Part shown: piece by piece, positions 23,512-30,936 of the stretch
Layout: every line of letters begins with the position of its first letter
Numbering within the stretch: position 1 is the stretch's first letter
Assembly: GCA_964625865.1 (NCBI GenBank)
Contig: CAZVEV010000029.1
Location: 1-35,948, forward strand
Direction of reading: 5' to 3'
Length of the DNA: 35,948 nucleotides
Origin: CAZVEV01 sp964625865
GTDB taxonomy: Bacteria; Planctomycetota; Phycisphaerae; SM23-33
The notes under the pieces: generated by a model
What the model was told of the DNA's origin: nothing
Database searches by the model: none
The model's input: the letters and a program-made list of their open reading frames with translations, nothing else
Position numbers and translations under genes: made by a program

Positions 23512-26500
23512 ATGCGAAAGACAGCACGACAGTGCGCCGACGGCAGAGCCACGAGCGGCGGTGTGTGGCGTTTCGTTATGATGGGGGCCTTTGCGCTGGT
23601 GTGGATGGGCACGACGCTGGTATGGGGGCAGGCCGCCGACCCGGACGGGGCACAGAACGGCCAGTTGACCGTTGCCGCCGTTGAGGAGCAGATCAAGCAG
23701 GCCGAGTCGGCAACGGATGTCGATGCGGACCTGAAGGCCGCACTGCTGGACCTGTACAACAAGACCCTCACGCAGCTCAAGCTCGCCGAGAAGCTGTCCG
23801 CCGAGGTCGCAGGAGGCCCCGAACGAGACCGGGCCCTGCGAGAGAAGGTCAAGGGCCTCAAGGCCGACCTTGCCGCCGCAACCAGTCGGCCCACCACGCA
23901 GAAGGCCCTGCCGGACATCGGGAGCATGTCCGACGAGCAGATTCTCCGGTTGCTCCAGACACGCCAGGCCGAGTTGATCAATGCTGAAGTCATGCTCAAC
24001 GCGGAGAAAAAGACCGTCGAAGACCTGAAGGTCAAGCTCAAAGCCCACGCCGACCGCAAGGCGTCTCTGGGCAAGCTGATCACAGAGAGCAAGGCCAAGC
24101 TGACCAAGCTTGACGAGGCCGTTGCGGTCTTCAAGGCAGGCGAGTCCGAGCCTGCCGCTCAGGCCGTCGCTCGCAAGGGTCTCCTTCAGGCCCAGGCACG
24201 GGCCGCTCGGGCGCAGATCGAAGCCCTGGAGGCCGAGCAGGCTCAATTGCCGCTTCGGGGCGAGCTACTCACGACGCAGCACGCGTTGGCCCTGCGGGCG
24301 GCAGCCGCTAGCGAGAAGCCCATCGCCCCCCTGCGCGAATTCGTCGAGAACCTCGCCAAGATCCGCGACCGGCGCGAGATCCAACGCAAGGAGGCCGAGG
24401 CCCGGGCGGCGGCGGGAGAGCACCCAGTGGTCGGCGACGTCATTGCCGAGGACCTCCGTCTGACAAGGCTTCGGGGCGGCCATGGCGACCAGCCGGGCCT
24501 ACGACAGAGCAAGCAGCAGGCCGCGGGCGATCTGCGGAAGATGACCGAGCGGCTGGGGAAACTCAAGACCGTCTACGCGTCGATAACCGACAAGGTCCGC
24601 GCCGTGGGCATGACCAATGCGGTGGGCCTGCTGATGCGCCAACATCGTTCGGGCCTGCCCGACGTCGAGGCTGCTCGGGAGGCCATTGAAGCGCGACAGG
24701 AAACCATCACGTACGTTGAACTGCAGCGGCTGGAACTCAAGGAGCGTGTCGAAGGACTGGCCGATATTGAGTCTCACGTCGCGGGGCTTCTCGCTGATCT
24801 GTCTGATGCGCCGCAAGAGAAGCGACAGCGGGTCGAGGGGCTTGTGCGCAAGTACCTCGCGTCGATACAGAAGACCCTTGCGGGCGACGGGCAGACGGAA
24901 GGAATCCTGGCCCTGTGCGATCAGTACGCCGCCGTGCTGAACGAACTGGACCTCGCCCAGGCCGCCCTCATCGCCCAGACCGAACAGATCGCGGACTACA
25001 TCGACCAGAGGATCCTCTGGATTCGCAGCGCCGATCCGCTGGGCGCCGCCGACTTCTCGCACGCCGGCCAGGCGGCGGGGTGGTTGGTCGCTCCGGCCGG
25101 TTGGGGCGCTGTCTGCGGTGCGCTCTGGGACGATGTGCTGGAGGGCCCCGTGCGCACAGCGCTGGCCATTCTCGCCCTGGGTCTGCTCCTTCTCGGCAGA
25201 CGGCCTCTTGCCAAGCGACTGGCCAGGCCCGAGACCTCCGCACAGTCGGTTACCGCGTCCCTCTCGTCGGTCACGCTGACGGCGATGGCGGCGATGGCCT
25301 GGCCGCTGGCGATGTGGTACGTCGTCTGGCGACTCGGCCAGGTCCATTCGGCCGATCCTCTGGTCAGGGCGCTCGAGCAGGGTCTGGCGATGGGCGTCGT
25401 ATTCCTCCTGCCGCTGTGCATCCTGCGAGGCCTGGTGGCCCGGGGCGGTTCGGCCGAGGTGTCTCTCAGATGGTCCAGCCAGACTGCGACCCTCCTTCGG
25501 AAGATGACGACCCTCGCGATCGCCGTCGGCCTGCCGCTTGTTATCGTGCTGGGCATCTTCCAGAACCAGCCGGACGCAGCCTACGACGCATCCCTCGGAC
25601 GGATGCTGCACATGCTGATCCTTCTCCTCGCGGCCAGCGCGCTGGGGTGGTGGTTCCGCCCGGGTGGGGGCCTCGTTGCGCAGACCCTCGGTCGACAGCG
25701 GAGCGGACTGGGCTATCGAACGCGGTGGATCTGGTACGCGCTGGTCGTGCTCGTTCCCCTCGTGCTGGCAGCGCAGGCCCAGCGCGGGTTCTACTACACC
25801 TCTATCCGGCTGACGCACCGATACGTCATGCAGATATGGCTTGTCGTGGGGCTCGTGGTCGCCCAGGCCGTGCTGCTGCGATGGGTCATGCTCAGCCGCC
25901 AGGAACTCGCCTCGCAGACGGCCCGCGCGCGACAAGCGGATGCCGATGGTTCCGATGACGAACTCGACGAAGAGGCACGCCGCGAGATGCTCAATGCCGT
26001 CAGCGTTCAGCCGCGACGGTTCGTCAAGTATCTGATCGGTGCTTTGCTCGTGCTCGGCACGTGGGCTATCTGGGCCGACGTCCTGCCGGCCCTCGGTTTC
26101 CTCGAACGGTTTGAGCTGTGGACGTCCACGTACGGCTCGGACGATCCGACCCAGGCCCTTCCGGTCACGCTGGCGGACCTGCTGCTGGCGGTCGTGATCG
26201 TACTGCTGACCTTCGCCGCCTCCCGAAACCTGCCCGGCATGCTGGAGATTCTGATTCTCCAACGCCTGCGCGTGACCGCCGGCGCACGGTACGCCATCTC
26301 AACGATCTCGCGATATCTCATCGTCGTCGCCGGCGTGATGTTGGGCTGCAATGCCCTGGGCATCTCCTGGTCGCACGTGCAGTGGCTGGTGGCGGCGCTG
26401 TCTCTGGGGCTGGGCTTCGGGCTCCAGGAGATCTTCGCCAACTTCGTCTCCGGCCTGATCATCCTCTTTGAACGCCCCGTCCGCGTGGGCGACGTGGTCA

Positions 26501-26994
26501 CCGTGGGCGACGTGACGGGCACGGTGTCGCGCATTCAGGGGCGGGCGACCACTATCGTGGACCTCGACCGCAAGGAGTTTATCGTTCCGAACAAGAAGTT
26601 CATCACCGAGGAACTGATCAACTGGTCGCTGACCGACGAGACGCTCCGAGCGATCATTCCGGTGGGTATCGCCTACGGTTCGGACACCCGCGAAGCCCAC
26701 CGCCTCCTGCTGAAAGTGGCTGCCGATAACCCCCGCGTGCTGGCCGACCCGCCGCCGTCGGCGATGTTCCTATGCTTCGGCGCCAGTTCGCTGGATTTCG
26801 AGCTTCGAGCGTTCGTCACGGGGTTCGACGACTTCCTGGCCGTCGAGCACGAGTTGCACATGGCCATCGACGCGGCCTTCCGCGAGGCGGATATCAGCGT
26901 CGCCTTCCCGCAGCAGGACATCCACATTCAGAGCCTCCCCGAAGGCCTCCTGCCCGCCCAGCCGCCGGCCAGGCAGCCCGGGGGCGACCAGTAG
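23512..26994 (+). CDS. Large MscS-family mechanosensitive channel (MscK-like)
   Basis: A 1160-residue protein. A signal peptide (about residues 1-40, ending LVWGQA) precedes a long Lys/Glu/Ala-rich periplasmic coiled coil (about 50-500), typical of MscK/KefA and MscM. About ten hydrophobic segments follow (about 545-960). The MscS core begins with the pore helix SLGLGFGLQEIFANFVSGL at 964, then RPVRVGDVVTVGDVTGTV, FIVPNKKFITEELINWS and the alpha/beta end. Such channels open on hypo-osmotic shock; MscK also senses ions (family knowledge). Start 23512 has GGAG 9 nt upstream; the in-frame start at 23434 would spoil the signal peptide. The cytoplasmic linker about 815-845 is acidic (DADGSDDELDEEARRE). 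Confidence 0.9.
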   Translation: MRKTARQCADGRATSGGVWRFVMMGAFALVWMGTTLVWGQAADPDGAQNGQLTVAAVEEQIKQAESATDVDADLKAALLDLYNKTLTQLKLAEKLSAEVAGGPERDRALREKVKGLKADLAAATSRPTTQKALPDIGSMSDEQILRLLQTRQAELINAEVMLNAEKKTVEDLKVKLKAHADRKASLGKLITESKAKLTKLDEAVAVFKAGESEPAAQAVARKGLLQAQARAARAQIEALEAEQAQLPLRGELLTTQHALALRAAAASEKPIAPLREFVENLAKIRDRREIQRKEAEARAAAGEHPVVGDVIAEDLRLTRLRGGHGDQPGLRQSKQQAAGDLRKMTERLGKLKTVYASITDKVRAVGMTNAVGLLMRQHRSGLPDVEAAREAIEARQETITYVELQRLELKERVEGLADIESHVAGLLADLSDAPQEKRQRVEGLVRKYLASIQKTLAGDGQTEGILALCDQYAAVLNELDLAQAALIAQTEQIADYIDQRILWIRSADPLGAADFSHAGQAAGWLVAPAGWGAVCGALWDDVLEGPVRTALAILALGLLLLGRRPLAKRLARPETSAQSVTASLSSVTLTAMAAMAWPLAMWYVVWRLGQVHSADPLVRALEQGLAMGVVFLLPLCILRGLVARGGSAEVSLRWSSQTATLLRKMTTLAIAVGLPLVIVLGIFQNQPDAAYDASLGRMLHMLILLLAASALGWWFRPGGGLVAQTLGRQRSGLGYRTRWIWYALVVLVPLVLAAQAQRGFYYTSIRLTHRYVMQIWLVVGLVVAQAVLLRWVMLSRQELASQTARARQADADGSDDELDEEARREMLNAVSVQPRRFVKYLIGALLVLGTWAIWADVLPALGFLERFELWTSTYGSDDPTQALPVTLADLLLAVVIVLLTFAASRNLPGMLEILILQRLRVTAGARYAISTISRYLIVVAGVMLGCNALGISWSHVQWLVAALSLGLGFGLQEIFANFVSGLIILFERPVRVGDVVTVGDVTGTVSRIQGRATTIVDLDRKEFIVPNKKFITEELINWSLTDETLRAIIPVGIAYGSDTREAHRLLLKVAADNPRVLADPPPSAMFLCFGASSLDFELRAFVTGFDDFLAVEHELHMAIDAAFREADISVAFPQQDIHIQSLPEGLLPAQPPARQPGGDQ

Positions 26995-27025
26995 GCCTGC
27001 ACAGGACCGAGGGGCCATGCGATTG

Positions 27026-27060
27026 GTGTGCGAAGCCGCACGCGGTATTTCTTTTCCATT
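27026..27060 (+). terminator. Candidate terminator after the MscS gene
   Basis: GTGTGCG (27026-27032) pairs with CGCACGC (27037-27043), one G-T pair included, around an AAGC loop. The stem is followed by the pyrimidine-rich tail TATTTCTTTTCCATTT. It lies 32 bp after the mscS stop and just ahead of the nrdR promoter. Confidence 0.5.
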
Positions 27061-27065
27061 TCGGA

Positions 27066-27094
27066 TTGACTCACAAGATATGGCACGTTAGAAT
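27066..27094 (+). promoter_or_regulatory. Promoter of nrdR
   Basis: TTGACT at 27066-27071 and TAGAAT at 27089-27094 are 17 bp apart; each hexamer matches 5 of 6. Transcription would start near 27101, about 52 nt before the nrdR ATG. Two NrdR-box-like sites overlap the spacer and the start point. Confidence 0.75.
27071..27086 (+). promoter_or_regulatory. NrdR-box-like operator, upstream copy
   Basis: The core CAAGATATGG (27074-27083) matches 8 of 10 positions of the NrdR-box core CwAtATaTwG known from other bacteria. It lies in the spacer of the nrdR promoter. Its centre is 31 bp from that of the downstream copy, about three helical turns, as is usual for paired NrdR boxes. Confidence 0.55.
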
Positions 27095-27101
27095 ACTCGC
27101 G

Positions 27102-27117
27102 GTCCAATATATTGGTG
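27102..27117 (+). promoter_or_regulatory. NrdR-box-like operator, downstream copy
   Basis: CAATATATTG (27105-27114) matches all 10 core positions of the NrdR-box consensus. It is extended to the 12-bp perfect palindrome CCAATATATTGG. It covers the region just after the predicted transcript start of nrdR, a position suited to repression. With the copy at 27071 it forms a tandem pair. Confidence 0.7.
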
Positions 27118-27152
27118 GCCGATGGTGTCGGACCTCTCTGAGGCGTGTGTCT

Positions 27153-27656
27153 ATGCAATGTCCATACTGTGGGCAGGATAACGACAAGGTCGTGGATTCC
27201 CGGAGCAGTGAAGGCGGGCGGGTTGTCCGCCGCCGGCGGGAGTGTCAACTGTGCCGCAAGCGGTTTACGACCTACGAGCGGCCTGAGGACAGTCCGCGCC
27301 TGACGGTGATCAAGAAGGACCACACGCGCGAACCGTACGCCCGCGAGAAGATCATCGCGGGGCTGCGGCACGCCTGTCGAAAGACTTCCGTCGGCGAGGA
27401 CATGATCGGACGGATCACCGATCAGACGGAAGAGGCCATCTTTCGCGAATGTGACCGCGAGGTCCTCTCGTCGTTCATCGGCGACGTGGTGGCCGGGTTC
27501 CTCCGGGAGGCCGACAAGGTGGCCTACGTCCGTTTCGCCAGCGTGTATCGCGAGTTCGCCGACGTGGGCGAGTTGATAGCCGAAGCCCGCGAAGTGAAGG
27601 ATGCCCCGCTGGCTGACCCGGGCCAGAAGGACCTGTTCGGCGGGGCCAAGGACTGA
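27153..27656 (+). CDS. nrdR: Transcriptional repressor NrdR
   Basis: A 167-residue protein with an N-terminal zinc ribbon, CPYC (Cys3, Cys6) and CQLC (Cys31, Cys34), including DSR and RRRREC, then an ATP-cone domain (about 49-139). NrdR binds ATP or dATP and represses ribonucleotide reductase genes and often itself (family knowledge). ATG 27153 gives exactly the canonical N-terminus MQCPYCG; longer upstream frames only read into the leader. Two NrdR-box-like sites overlap its promoter, so autoregulation is likely. The tail after residue 140 (EVKDAPLADPGQKDLFGG) is a little longer than in many homologues. No ribonucleotide reductase gene is in the window; a second ATP-cone-like gene follows at 27760. 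Confidence 0.96.
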   Translation: MQCPYCGQDNDKVVDSRSSEGGRVVRRRRECQLCRKRFTTYERPEDSPRLTVIKKDHTREPYAREKIIAGLRHACRKTSVGEDMIGRITDQTEEAIFRECDREVLSSFIGDVVAGFLREADKVAYVRFASVYREFADVGELIAEAREVKDAPLADPGQKDLFGGAKD

Positions 27657-27759
27657 CGGCGCTGGTCGTCGGCCCGTGACGTGTGACGAGGTGACGTTGA
27701 CGGATCAACGCGTGCGGCCTGCCTGTTGAGGCGGGTGCAGCCTGTAAGGAGTACTGAAC

Positions 27760-28311
27760 GTGAACGGATCACGGATGATCCGCGTGCTGAAGAGCGATGG
27801 ACAGTCCGAGCCTTTCCAGACGCTCAAGCTCGCCGGCGTGATATGGCGGGGAATCGATCGAGCCCGGCAGGGGCGGTTTCGCCACGCCCGCCACCTTGCC
27901 GAAGCCATCAAAGTCCACCTGGCCAGGACCGACCAGACCGCCGTGTCCAGCGACACGATCTTCACGATGGTCATCCGCGTGCTGCGGCGCGTGGGCATGG
28001 GGCGCGCGGGGCAGGTCATCGAGACCCATCGCCTGTGGCGACGGGCCAAGCGAGCCGGACTCGTGCTGGTCCACGGGCCTCAGAAGGTGACCCTGTGGGA
28101 CAAGGGCTGGCTGTGCGAGATCGTCCAGCGGGCGTGGAACGTTTCGCCCGCCACGGCCCGTACGGTTGCCGGCGCCGTCGAGGCCGACCTGCTCGCCGCT
28201 GACGAGATTATGGTTACGCGCGCCGAAGTGCTGGACCGGATGAACCGGGTCGTTTCGGAATACGGCCTGGCCGAGGCCGTGCCCGTCCAGGACACGGCCC
28301 CGCGCGCCTGA
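27760..28311 (+). CDS. Stand-alone ATP-cone-like protein, function unknown
   Basis: A 183-residue protein. Residues 6-95 (IRVLKSDGQSEPFQTLKLAGVI... through SDTIFTMVIRVLRRVGM) resemble an ATP-cone, the nucleotide-sensing domain of NrdR and of class I/III ribonucleotide reductases. The second half (VTLWDKGWLCEIVQRAWNVS... VEADLL... VLDRMNRVVSEYGL) may be a second, diverged copy. There is no zinc ribbon, reductase domain or known catalytic motif. The start is GTG 27760, with TAAGGAG 8 nt upstream; ATG 27775 is less likely. It lies 103 bp after nrdR and 44 bp before the topoisomerase gene, all in one direction, so it is likely in the NrdR-controlled unit. A dATP/ATP-sensing regulator is possible but unproven. 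Confidence 0.7.
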   Translation: MNGSRMIRVLKSDGQSEPFQTLKLAGVIWRGIDRARQGRFRHARHLAEAIKVHLARTDQTAVSSDTIFTMVIRVLRRVGMGRAGQVIETHRLWRRAKRAGLVLVHGPQKVTLWDKGWLCEIVQRAWNVSPATARTVAGAVEADLLAADEIMVTRAEVLDRMNRVVSEYGLAEAVPVQDTAPRA

Positions 28312-28355
28312 CCGGCGCCGACGAACCGGACAGGACCGTTCAGAGAGGAGTTGCA

Positions 28356-29459
28356 TTGGCCGCGAAGAAGAACAAAGCCCCCGAGGTCGTCGAGAAGATC
28401 TGCGCCGAGGCCCGAAGCGTCCACAACCGGATCAAGCGCAAGGGCAAGCCGCAGATGCGCCTGCCCATCCGCTCGCTGTCCAACGTGCGGTACCACCCGC
28501 GCACGGGCTATCTCCAGCTCAAGGGGCGAAGCAAGGTCCGGACGCTGACGGTGGGCACGGTCAAGACCTTCGCCCAGACGCTCAAGATGCTCGCGATGAG
28601 CAAGGAACTGATCTCCACGGGGCGCCACTCGACGAAACGAGAGGCCTACTACCAGGCGTACAACTGGGGCGAGGCCGCCTTCGCCGGGCAGGAGGAGTCC
28701 GACACCGTCATGGACGATGCCGAGGCCATGCTCGGGGTGAATCGCGAGAAGCTCCACTTCCGCGCCGACGAGCACGGCGGCGAGGTCGCGGGCGAGTTGA
28801 TCGTCATCGACCGCGACCGGCGCACGGGCAGGCCTATCGAGATCGACTGCACGCGGTTCGGCACGGGGGCGTATTCGGTGCCCACCGTCGTCGAGGACCT
28901 GCGCTTCAAGACCAAGGCGCGGTTCGTCCTGGCCGTCGAGACCAAGGGCATGTTCGAGCGCCTCGTCGAGGAGGATTTCACCCACCAGGCCCACTGCATC
29001 CTGGTCTCGATGGGCGGCGTGCCCAGCCGCGCATGCAGGCGGTTCATCCGGCGCCTGGCCGACGCGCGGAACATCCCCGTCTATGTGTTCACCGACGGTG
29101 ATCCGTACGGGTACTTCAACATCTATCGCACACTGAAGGTCGGCTCGGGCAACGCGGCGCACCTGAACGAGTTCTTCTGCGTGCCGCAGGCCCGCTTCAT
29201 CGGCGTCACGCCGCAGGACATCCGCGACTACGACCTGCCCACGCACCCGCTGAAGGACGTCGACAAGAAGCGCGCCAACGACGCGCTGAAGAACGATCCG
29301 TTTATCCGGCACTACAAGGCGTGGCAGAAGGCGATCGAGGACATGCTCGCCATGGGCGTCCGCGTGGAGCAGCAGGCCCTGGCCAAGCACGGGCTGGAGT
29401 TCGTCGCCCGCGAGTACCTGCCCCGAAAACTCGCCGAGACAAATCGCTTCTTACCATAG
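28356..29459 (+). CDS. top6A: DNA topoisomerase VI subunit A homologue (Spo11/Top6A)
   Basis: A 367-residue protein of normal Top6A length. The winged-helix (CAP-like) domain carries STKREAYYQAYNW with the catalytic Tyr region at 98-99. The Toprim domain has VETKGMFERL (Glu195) and VFTDGDPYGYFNIYRTL (Asp247, Asp249), which bind Mg2+. These are the features needed for double-strand DNA cleavage (family knowledge). The start is TTG 28356 with GAGAGGAG just upstream. Top6A normally works with the ATPase subunit Top6B, encoded next to it in archaea. No Top6B is in this window; the preceding gene is an unrelated ATP-cone-like protein. It may pair with a distant B subunit or be an orphan of the mini-A kind. 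Topo VI is uncommon in bacteria. Confidence 0.88.
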   Translation: MAAKKNKAPEVVEKICAEARSVHNRIKRKGKPQMRLPIRSLSNVRYHPRTGYLQLKGRSKVRTLTVGTVKTFAQTLKMLAMSKELISTGRHSTKREAYYQAYNWGEAAFAGQEESDTVMDDAEAMLGVNREKLHFRADEHGGEVAGELIVIDRDRRTGRPIEIDCTRFGTGAYSVPTVVEDLRFKTKARFVLAVETKGMFERLVEEDFTHQAHCILVSMGGVPSRACRRFIRRLADARNIPVYVFTDGDPYGYFNIYRTLKVGSGNAAHLNEFFCVPQARFIGVTPQDIRDYDLPTHPLKDVDKKRANDALKNDPFIRHYKAWQKAIEDMLAMGVRVEQQALAKHGLEFVAREYLPRKLAETNRFLP

Positions 29460-29465
29460 TATATT

Positions 29466-29615
29466 GGCTAACTGGTTGATTGGCGGTCCCGTAGGGCGTG
29501 CAACTCGCTTGCACGCGGAACGGACCGAGTATTCGTCCCGCGTGCAACGAAGTTGCACGCCCTACCAGTCCGTCCGTTCCGCGTCGTTCCCAGTTAACCA
29601 ACCAACCAGTTAACC
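29466..29615. repeat. Nested inverted repeats after top6A
   Basis: The inner part 29491-29565 is a second copy of the palindrome at 4547, with arms 29491-29519 and 29538-29565 starting GTAGGGCGTGCAACTCG. The outer part is GGCTAACTGGTTGATTGG at 29466-29483, pairing 16 of 18 with 29598-29615. It is built from the 8-bp units also seen at 123-156. Together they could form one long stem between top6A and acyP. It fills most of the 182-bp gap and may end the top6A transcript. Confidence 0.7.
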
Positions 29616-29641
29616 AGTCAACCAACGTCGGAGACGTTTCG

Positions 29642-29917
29642 ATGGCTATGACGCAGCGGATCGTGCATTTCAGCGGACACGTACAGGGGGTGGGCTTTCG
29701 TTACACCGCTTGCCGGGCGGCCAGCGGATTCGACGTGACCGGCATGGTGCGGAACCTGGCCGACGGGTGCGTTGAATGCGTGGTCGAAGGCGAGGTGGGC
29801 CAGGTCGAGGCGTTTCTCGCTGACCTGGGCGCTCGAATGAGCGGCTACATCCGCACCCAGACGCAGGTCGAGGCGCCGTATTCGGGGCAGTGGGCCTCGT
29901 TCGGCGTGCGGTATTGA
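29642..29917 (+). CDS. acyP: Acylphosphatase
   Basis: A small 91-residue cytoplasmic enzyme that hydrolyses acyl phosphates such as carbamoyl and acetyl phosphate. Both signatures are present: GHVQGVGFRYTACRAA (catalytic Arg in GVGFR) and GMVRNLADGCVECVVEG (catalytic Asn in RN). Start ATG 29642 has CGGAG 8 nt upstream and gives a normal length; longer upstream frames run through repeats. The gene lies 13 bp before the CDF gene in the same direction, so the two may be co-transcribed. I see no metabolic link between them. Confidence 0.93.
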   Translation: MAMTQRIVHFSGHVQGVGFRYTACRAASGFDVTGMVRNLADGCVECVVEGEVGQVEAFLADLGARMSGYIRTQTQVEAPYSGQWASFGVRY

Positions 29918-29930
29918 GGGTAGACGCGAC

Positions 29931-30896
29931 GTGAACGACGAGCATGAAAGCCTGGATGCCGCGACAGACCCGCCCCCGCGCGGGGGGCTGACACCGCACG
30001 GTGTGACGTGGCTGGGCATGGGCGCCAATGCCGTCCTGGCCGCGACGAAGGTCGCCGCCGGCGGACTCTTCGCCAGCCAGACCATCCTGGCCGACGGGGT
30101 CCACAGCGCGTCGGACCTGGTGACGGACGTAGCCGTGCTTGCGGCCCTTCGCGTTTCGGACCGCCCAGCCGACGGGTGCCATCCCTACGGACACCGGCGT
30201 ATGGCGACGCTGGTGGCGCTGTTCGTGGGGGCGGCACTGCTGGCGGCGGCCGGCTCGATTGCCTACGCCGGCGCGATGGCCCTGCGGGGCCAGCCCCGCT
30301 GCGTGGTCGGCCTGGTGCCACTGGCGCTGGCGCTGACGTCGATCGTGGTCAAGGAACTGCTCTTCCGTATGACGCGGCGTGTGGCGAGGCAGAGCGATAA
30401 TGTGGCGCTGGAGGCCAACGCGTGGCACCATCGCAGTGACGCGTTCAGTTCGGTCGCCGCCGCGGCGGGGCTGGCCGCGGTCGCGGCGGGGGGGCAGGAA
30501 TGGGCCTTCATGGATCCGCTGATGGCCCTGATGCTGTCGGCCTTCCTGATTACCGCCGCCGTGCGAACCATCCGCCGCAGCGCGGGCGAACTGGTGGACC
30601 GTGCTCCGGCGGCCGAGACGCTCGCGAGCATCGAGCGCAGCGTCGAGCAGACCCCGGGTGTGCGAAGCTACCACGCCTTTCGCGCCCGCCGCGTGGGAGG
30701 CAAGATCGCGATGGACATTCACGTGCAGGTCGATCCGGACCTCACCGTCGCCCAGGGCCATGCCATCGCCGGCGACGTCCGCCGCCGCGTCATGGGAGCC
30801 AATCCCCGCGTCATCGAAGCCGTCATCCACGTTGAACCGGCCCGGCACGATAATGAAAGTCCCCGGCAGCCCGGCGGGCTCCCAGGGACTTCCTGA
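29931..30896 (+). CDS. Cation diffusion facilitator family transporter
   Basis: A 321-residue membrane protein that exports divalent metals (Zn2+, Fe2+, Mn2+ or similar) using H+. LADGVHSASDLVTD in helix 2 and ANAWHHRSDAFSS in helix 5 hold the metal-binding Asp and His residues, and HPYGHRRMATL is the conserved loop. The C-terminal cytoplasmic domain (about 215-300) carries MDIHVQVDPDLTVAQGH. Site pattern D-x3-D / H-x3-D fits the CDF zinc/iron group, but the metal is not certain. The start is GTG 29931, 13 bp after acyP. It is convergent with the secreted repeat protein. Confidence 0.92.
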   Translation: MNDEHESLDAATDPPPRGGLTPHGVTWLGMGANAVLAATKVAAGGLFASQTILADGVHSASDLVTDVAVLAALRVSDRPADGCHPYGHRRMATLVALFVGAALLAAAGSIAYAGAMALRGQPRCVVGLVPLALALTSIVVKELLFRMTRRVARQSDNVALEANAWHHRSDAFSSVAAAAGLAAVAAGGQEWAFMDPLMALMLSAFLITAAVRTIRRSAGELVDRAPAAETLASIERSVEQTPGVRSYHAFRARRVGGKIAMDIHVQVDPDLTVAQGHAIAGDVRRRVMGANPRVIEAVIHVEPARHDNESPRQPGGLPGTS

Positions 30897-30936
30897 AGGA
30901 CTCAGTTTTCCGCGCTTGCGCGGCGACCGGGCTGGA

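Noticed and set aside
24499..26262. Minus-strand frame opposite the MscS gene
   Set aside because: Shadow frame; Gln/Arg/His-rich composition, no motif.
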